20,284 bases of DNA from Chaetoceros tenuissimus. Lineage: Eukaryota > Bacillariophyta > Thalassiosirophyceae > Chaetocerotales > Chaetocerotaceae. The notes below the pieces were generated by a model. It was given only the letters and a program-made list of their open reading frames with translations. It was not told the origin of the DNA and did no database searches. How positions within the stretch are numbered: the stretch's first letter is position 1; every line of letters begins with the position of its first letter. Made by a program: the position numbers and the translations under genes. This document shows, in pieces, positions 17,315 to 20,284 of the stretch. Location of the stretch: NCBI GenBank assembly GCA_021927905.1, contig BLLK01000017.1, positions 1 through 20,284 of the forward strand, in the 5' to 3' direction.

Positions 17315-17393
17315 TCTCATCTGTGTAACTAGTTCATTTATTTCGCTAATTACTTAGTAGCAATTACCTCAACAAATTCACTAGTCTACAACA
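17216..17393 (+). repeat. 3' LTR, 178 bp, partly coding
   Basis: It looks identical to 11991-12168. The pol frame enters it at 17216 and stops at TGA 17312-17314, so the first ~97 bp encode the Pol C-terminus (including YKRQLQLASNL and YLPITQDSAFPLL). The outer end is CTACAACA, followed by cttat. No duplicate of the 5' flank (ggcac) follows. Confidence 0.93.
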
Positions 17394-17809
17394 CTTATAT
17401 TTCCAAACATTCAGCAAAATTTGCCTAAAATGATGAATATAGTAACCCTGTGAATGCAGGGGATATATCAATTCCTCGCACCAGTACAACTGCTTATATC
17501 ACAGAACCTGGTACTACGCAGCAAAGAAATTCAAAATGGAAGAATATATGCGACACTCAAAAATGTGAGATTTATTGCTCTCTCGAATGACAATACTTCA
17601 TAAAGTTAATAGTTTACTTTGTGAATCTTTAGCTATTTTCATTTTGTTTCTATTCATAAGAAATCGATCAAAGAGATGGCTTGATCGAACAATGACAGAT
17701 GAAAATTCTTTCCTTTCTTTCTCCTTTTTCCTCTTTCGTCTGCGACGCTTTTTCTCTTTTTCTTTCCCTCTCCTCTTCCCTTTTCTTGCGACCTACAAGC
17801 ATGGAAATT
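17394..17809. other. 3' flank of the retrotransposon; unrecognised open stretches
   Basis: On the plus strand, 17429-17590 is open for 53 codons without an ATG (protein-like words such as AGDISIPRTSTTAYITEPG). The complementary strand is also open for ~35 codons up to the LTR edge, in a frame that would join the pseudogene at 11990 in phase. At most one of these can be real and neither is recognised. From 17700 the sequence is very pyrimidine-rich (TTTCCTTT/CTCTTT runs), the beginning of the inverted dispersed repeat zone. Confidence 0.3.
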
Positions 17810-17975
17810 TTGCCGATCTTTCTATTAATGACCGGAACACTTCGACCATTTCTTTTTCCCAAGAGATTTTGCTCCTCAGAGAAGAATCAGAGTTTTTTGA
17901 AAGACCCGAGAACTCCAACCATTTATTTTTCCCAAGATAGAATCCTTCCAGGGAAGAGGAAATTTTTTTCTTGGC
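17810..17975 (-). repeat. Dispersed repeat family, copy C (inverted)
   Basis: Read on the minus strand it gives ttccctggaaggattctatc, cttgggaaaaataaatggttgg, a ctcgggtc core, aaaaaactctgattc with ctgaggag, then cttgggaaaaagaaatgg and gtgttccggtcatta. These appear in the same order as at 1413-1537. The second part of copies A and B (the ggaaagggccctcggg block) is not seen here. It lies immediately upstream of the sulfotransferase-like gene (ATG 18050), inverted relative to it, as copy B is to its gene. Confidence 0.75.
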
Positions 17976-18049
17976 CCACTTTTCGGTACCAGCTCTTGCG
18001 TTACTCTGCCAGGCTGCCAGGATAAACTTCAAAAATAAAATCGGCTCTC

Positions 18050-18979
18050 ATGTCTCGTCTTGTGCACGAACAGGGGCGTAACTTAATGCTATTTGCTGCT
18101 GTATTTTTCTTGCTTGAGTGTGTCAGGTGGTACTCAGTGTCAGTGGAGGGAAACGTTACAGTTGCAAACAAGAACCAGTCGGAGCTTGAGGCGTCGCCTT
18201 TCAATTGCAGTGGGCAAGAGGAAACTAATGAGGGAACAGTACTTTTCAACCAGGACGTGAGGATTATTCATACTGTTGGAATCCCAAGAACGGGGAGTAC
18301 GTTTCAAAGGACTCTTTTAGGCCTCATAGCTAATCTACGCGGCTCAGACCAAGCCCGCAACATTTCGCTTCTCAAACATCACCCACCACTGAAACTCTCC
18401 CTGGGTCCCTCAAAGATGCTATTTACTACCGTTAATAGCAGTAATACAGACTTGAAGCAAGAGGGGTTTTCTTGGTCGGGAGGGATGGTTGCCTACACTC
18501 AGAGATATGCTGAATTCACATCTTGCCCGCTATGTGAAATTTCCCGATACCAAGTAATATTCAACCTCACCAGAGATGAAGAGTTTCAGCTGAGGCAATA
18601 TATGAGATATTGGTCAATTTTGAGGCAATGCTGTGGATCTCAGATGAGCAAATTTATGCGTGCCCAGATTGTTGGTTGTTCCTTCGCCCTCGACTTCAAT
18701 GTAGAGGGAAGAATTGACTATCATATGTGTGGGGCAATGAATTTGTCTGCTGTGGAAGATAGTTTGACGCGAACTGTTTTATACAGCCGTTTTCCGAAAA
18801 GTCATCTGACAGATAATGCTGCCGAGGCCCGTTTGAAGTGGGCTCAGAAAGGAGATTGCAAAAAATCTCATGACAATGTCCGGGCTGGACTTGGATTCAA
18901 CCTACAAAAGTTTGATAAACATGCTTTTTGTAATAAACTTCAGAGAAATGTTCAAGTTGATTTTGGCCATTTACACTAA
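18050..18979 (+). CDS. Membrane-anchored sulfotransferase-like protein, 309 aa
   Basis: Single exon. A short N-terminal tail and one hydrophobic segment (residues ~11-25, NLMLFAAVFFLLECV) suggest a type II Golgi protein. Several NxS/T sites follow. Residues ~72-90 read IIHTVGIPRTGSTFQRTLL, matching the 5'-phosphosulfate (PAPS) loop of sulfotransferases (PRTGSTF for the usual PKSGTTW type). A conserved-looking block, YMRYWSILRQCCGSQMSKF (184-202), is Cys-rich and resembles a block I associate with diatom proteins of this type. A canonical 3'-phosphate site (R...S) is not obvious. Expected role: transfer of sulfate from PAPS to glycans or proteins in the Golgi; the acceptor is unknown. It could also be only a P-loop relative without sulfotransferase activity. 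Confidence 0.65.
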   Translation: MSRLVHEQGRNLMLFAAVFFLLECVRWYSVSVEGNVTVANKNQSELEASPFNCSGQEETNEGTVLFNQDVRIIHTVGIPRTGSTFQRTLLGLIANLRGSDQARNISLLKHHPPLKLSLGPSKMLFTTVNSSNTDLKQEGFSWSGGMVAYTQRYAEFTSCPLCEISRYQVIFNLTRDEEFQLRQYMRYWSILRQCCGSQMSKFMRAQIVGCSFALDFNVEGRIDYHMCGAMNLSAVEDSLTRTVLYSRFPKSHLTDNAAEARLKWAQKGDCKKSHDNVRAGLGFNLQKFDKHAFCNKLQRNVQVDFGHLH

Positions 18980-19682
18980 TTATATTAGAAAACGTACCTT
19001 GTTTTGAAACCGTACCCCCCTTTTCCAGCCTCACATCAAAGCAGTACCTAGTGACAATTTTTGAAAACGTACCACTAAACCCTGATTTAACGGTAAATTA
19101 CAAATGTTTTTTTTTTTTAATGTTGTTCTGCTGACTACTATTGACTCCATTACTTTAATAATGCTAAACATGTGTGTGATGAGCTTGCAAACTCTCAAAC
19201 AACAACGCCCTAATATTAATATAAGTTATTTGGCGACTTAATCCGTTTCCCAGGACTACGATTGAAACTTAAGTGATATCCATGTGAAGGTCGATACGAG
19301 GCCAGCACTTTATCATCTTCTCTTAGCGTAGATGACGAAGGATCTGGAGGTAATCTATGTCCTGACTTTTCCACATGTTTATATAAAAACCTTTCATCGT
19401 TTCCAAAAAACGATAGAATACATACTTTGCATATTGTGATAATTATTATAATATCTTTTACCACTATCAACTTGTATTGTCAACTCCCTCTTTGGATATC
19501 CTTCTATTTCAACTTGTCGTCATTAAACAAAAAAAGCTTCAAACGTTCTCTCTCTCTCTCTGCACCTTATTCTTTAACATTAATTACCCCACCATTGATT
19601 GCCACCAGGAGATGGCAAAGGCATGCCATCCAGATGTAACACTCATCATCATGGTAATCAAATTTCTCCAACTTACATCCAT
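18980..19682. other. Intergenic stretch with GTACC repeats and a CT microsatellite
   Basis: Directly after the sulfotransferase stop are four related words: gaaaacgtacc (18988), gaaaccgtacc (19006), caaagcagtacc (19037) and gaaaacgtacc (19063). A T9 run (~19107) and a (TC)n tract (~19547-19561) follow. The open frames on either strand in 19216-19640 overlap each other and have no recognisable motif. No gene is called. Confidence 0.45.
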
Positions 19683-20284
19683 TATACGAACCAAAATTGG
19701 CAGTTTGGCCTCGTCTGTAGGTGCCGTGTATTTGCAGGAATCTATTGATATAGATTCTGAGCCAATGCTTATCGCTAGAAGAGAAAGAGCCCTAGAAGAG
19801 AACCCAGACGAAGATCCAGACTCAAGATTTCCTATCATTGACAATAGAAACGCTGCTATATCGCAAAGGACTGCAAATGCAAATAGGAATCTTTTGAGGT
19901 TGCACCTCGCTGTACAGAGTTTGTGGAAAACTGCCACCAACTGGGAAAAAGAAGAAGGTTTTAAATACTATTATGTCATGTTCCTTCGTGACGACTCTCT
20001 CTGGTTGAAAGAGTTTGACATACGCAACCTTATATAGCTAAAGGTGGAGACATTTTCATCCCTGCATGTGATGCAAGGGATCCTCCTCTACAACCAAGTG
20101 AAATAAATGACCATATCCTAGTTTCGCGACGTGACACTGCAGACGTATTTGGAAATTATTATTCAGAACTATCGAAGAAAGATGTCAAGGGTTGCATGAA
20201 ACTACTGCCAGATGATCTGACAAAAGGTGGAAAGCGTGGATGCAACAGTGAAATGTTACTGAAATGGATAGTGGACGAAAGAAA
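19683..20284 (+). pseudogene. Frameshifted partial duplicate of the 865-aa glycosyltransferase-like gene, cut by the window edge
   Basis: From tatacgaacc at 19683, this follows 3846-4442 closely: I count roughly two dozen substitutions over ~600 bp. Residues equivalent to ~602-715 are readable, including the FLRDDSLW motif. A 2-bp insertion then turns CTTGTAGCT into CTTATATAGCT, giving TAG at 20035-20037. A later 3-bp insertion (CCTCCTCTACAACC) keeps the shifted frame. The first DUF616-like domain, the membrane segment and everything before the join are missing; upstream sequence is unrelated. The similarity continues to the last base of the window, so the rest of the C-terminus probably lies outside. 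Confidence 0.85.

Larger units (their letters stand above)
11991..17393 (+). mobile_element. Ty1/copia LTR retrotransposon, diatom (CoDi-like) type
   Basis: The element is 5403 bp with direct 178-bp LTRs. In order it has Gag with a zinc-binding motif, protease, integrase, reverse transcriptase and RNase H. Integrase before reverse transcriptase is the defining Ty1/copia order. The LTRs begin TGTT and end AACA and look identical, which indicates a recent insertion. Against activity stand the gag frameshift and the UGA before pol. No 5-bp target duplication is visible: ggcac precedes and cttat follows. An obvious tRNA-complementary primer site is not recognised after the 5' LTR (taagtaattgcgag). 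The polypurine tract before the 3' LTR is weak (gcgagggtg). Confidence 0.93.

Noticed and set aside
17575-18032. Several overlapping frames on both strands before the sulfotransferase-like gene
   Set aside because: Pyrimidine-rich low-complexity sequence gives Phe/Ser-rich or Lys/Glu-rich frames by composition; the region is repeat copy C.
19477-19682. N-terminal extension of the right-edge duplicate back to 19477
   Set aside because: The frame is open by chance upstream of the homology break at 19683, starts with TTG, and has no similarity to the parent gene.

Overview
The window looks like nuclear DNA of a stramenopile alga, most likely a diatom. It is AT-rich. It carries one gene with short spliceosomal introns. 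It has diatom-type secreted or Golgi glycosyltransferase-like proteins with cysteine-rich tails, and a Ty1/copia element whose Gag and Pol have the sequence style of diatom copia elements (CoDi). Nothing suggests a prokaryote: there are no operons or ribosome-binding sites, genes are widely spaced, and the repeats are dispersed.

Left part, 1-6,100: a block of about 620 bp at the left edge (the end of an unrecognised reading frame, plus the last 28 codons of a ShKT-type gene) recurs at 5,466-6,076, where it is joined to the full-length gene. Between the two copies lie a small minus-strand ORF (1,001-1,402), a dispersed repeat (1,324-1,765), and a large plus-strand gene (2,044-4,641) for a type II membrane protein. 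That protein has a DUF616/TOD1-MUCI70-like glycosyltransferase domain and a second glycosyltransferase-like C-terminal domain.

Middle, 5,990-9,686 (minus): a three-exon gene, reconstructed here by splicing, gives a secreted protein of about 1,131 residues. It has a signal peptide, a GT92-like catalytic domain with a DVDE motif, a second glycosyltransferase-like domain, Ala/Pro linkers, an EGF-like module and three ShKT-like cysteine modules. Upstream lie a long copy of the dispersed repeat (9,948-10,755), gene relics, and a decayed minus-strand gene (11,327-11,990).

11,991-17,393 is a nearly complete Ty1/copia retrotransposon with 178-bp LTRs that look identical. Its gag has a one-base frameshift in an A8 run. 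Gag and Pol share one frame, separated by a single UGA. Pol runs into the 3' LTR, which encodes its last ~33 residues. I see no target-site duplication.

Right part: an inverted copy of the dispersed repeat (about 17,810-17,975), then a plus-strand gene (18,050-18,979) for a membrane-anchored sulfotransferase-like protein. The window ends in a frameshifted partial duplicate of the 2,044-4,641 gene.

Apart from the mobile element, the intact genes are all predicted secretory-pathway enzymes for glycan building or sulfation. Each has a copy of the same repeat family just upstream. That makes a glycan-modification neighbourhood with a shared upstream element a reasonable hypothesis, not a demonstrated system.
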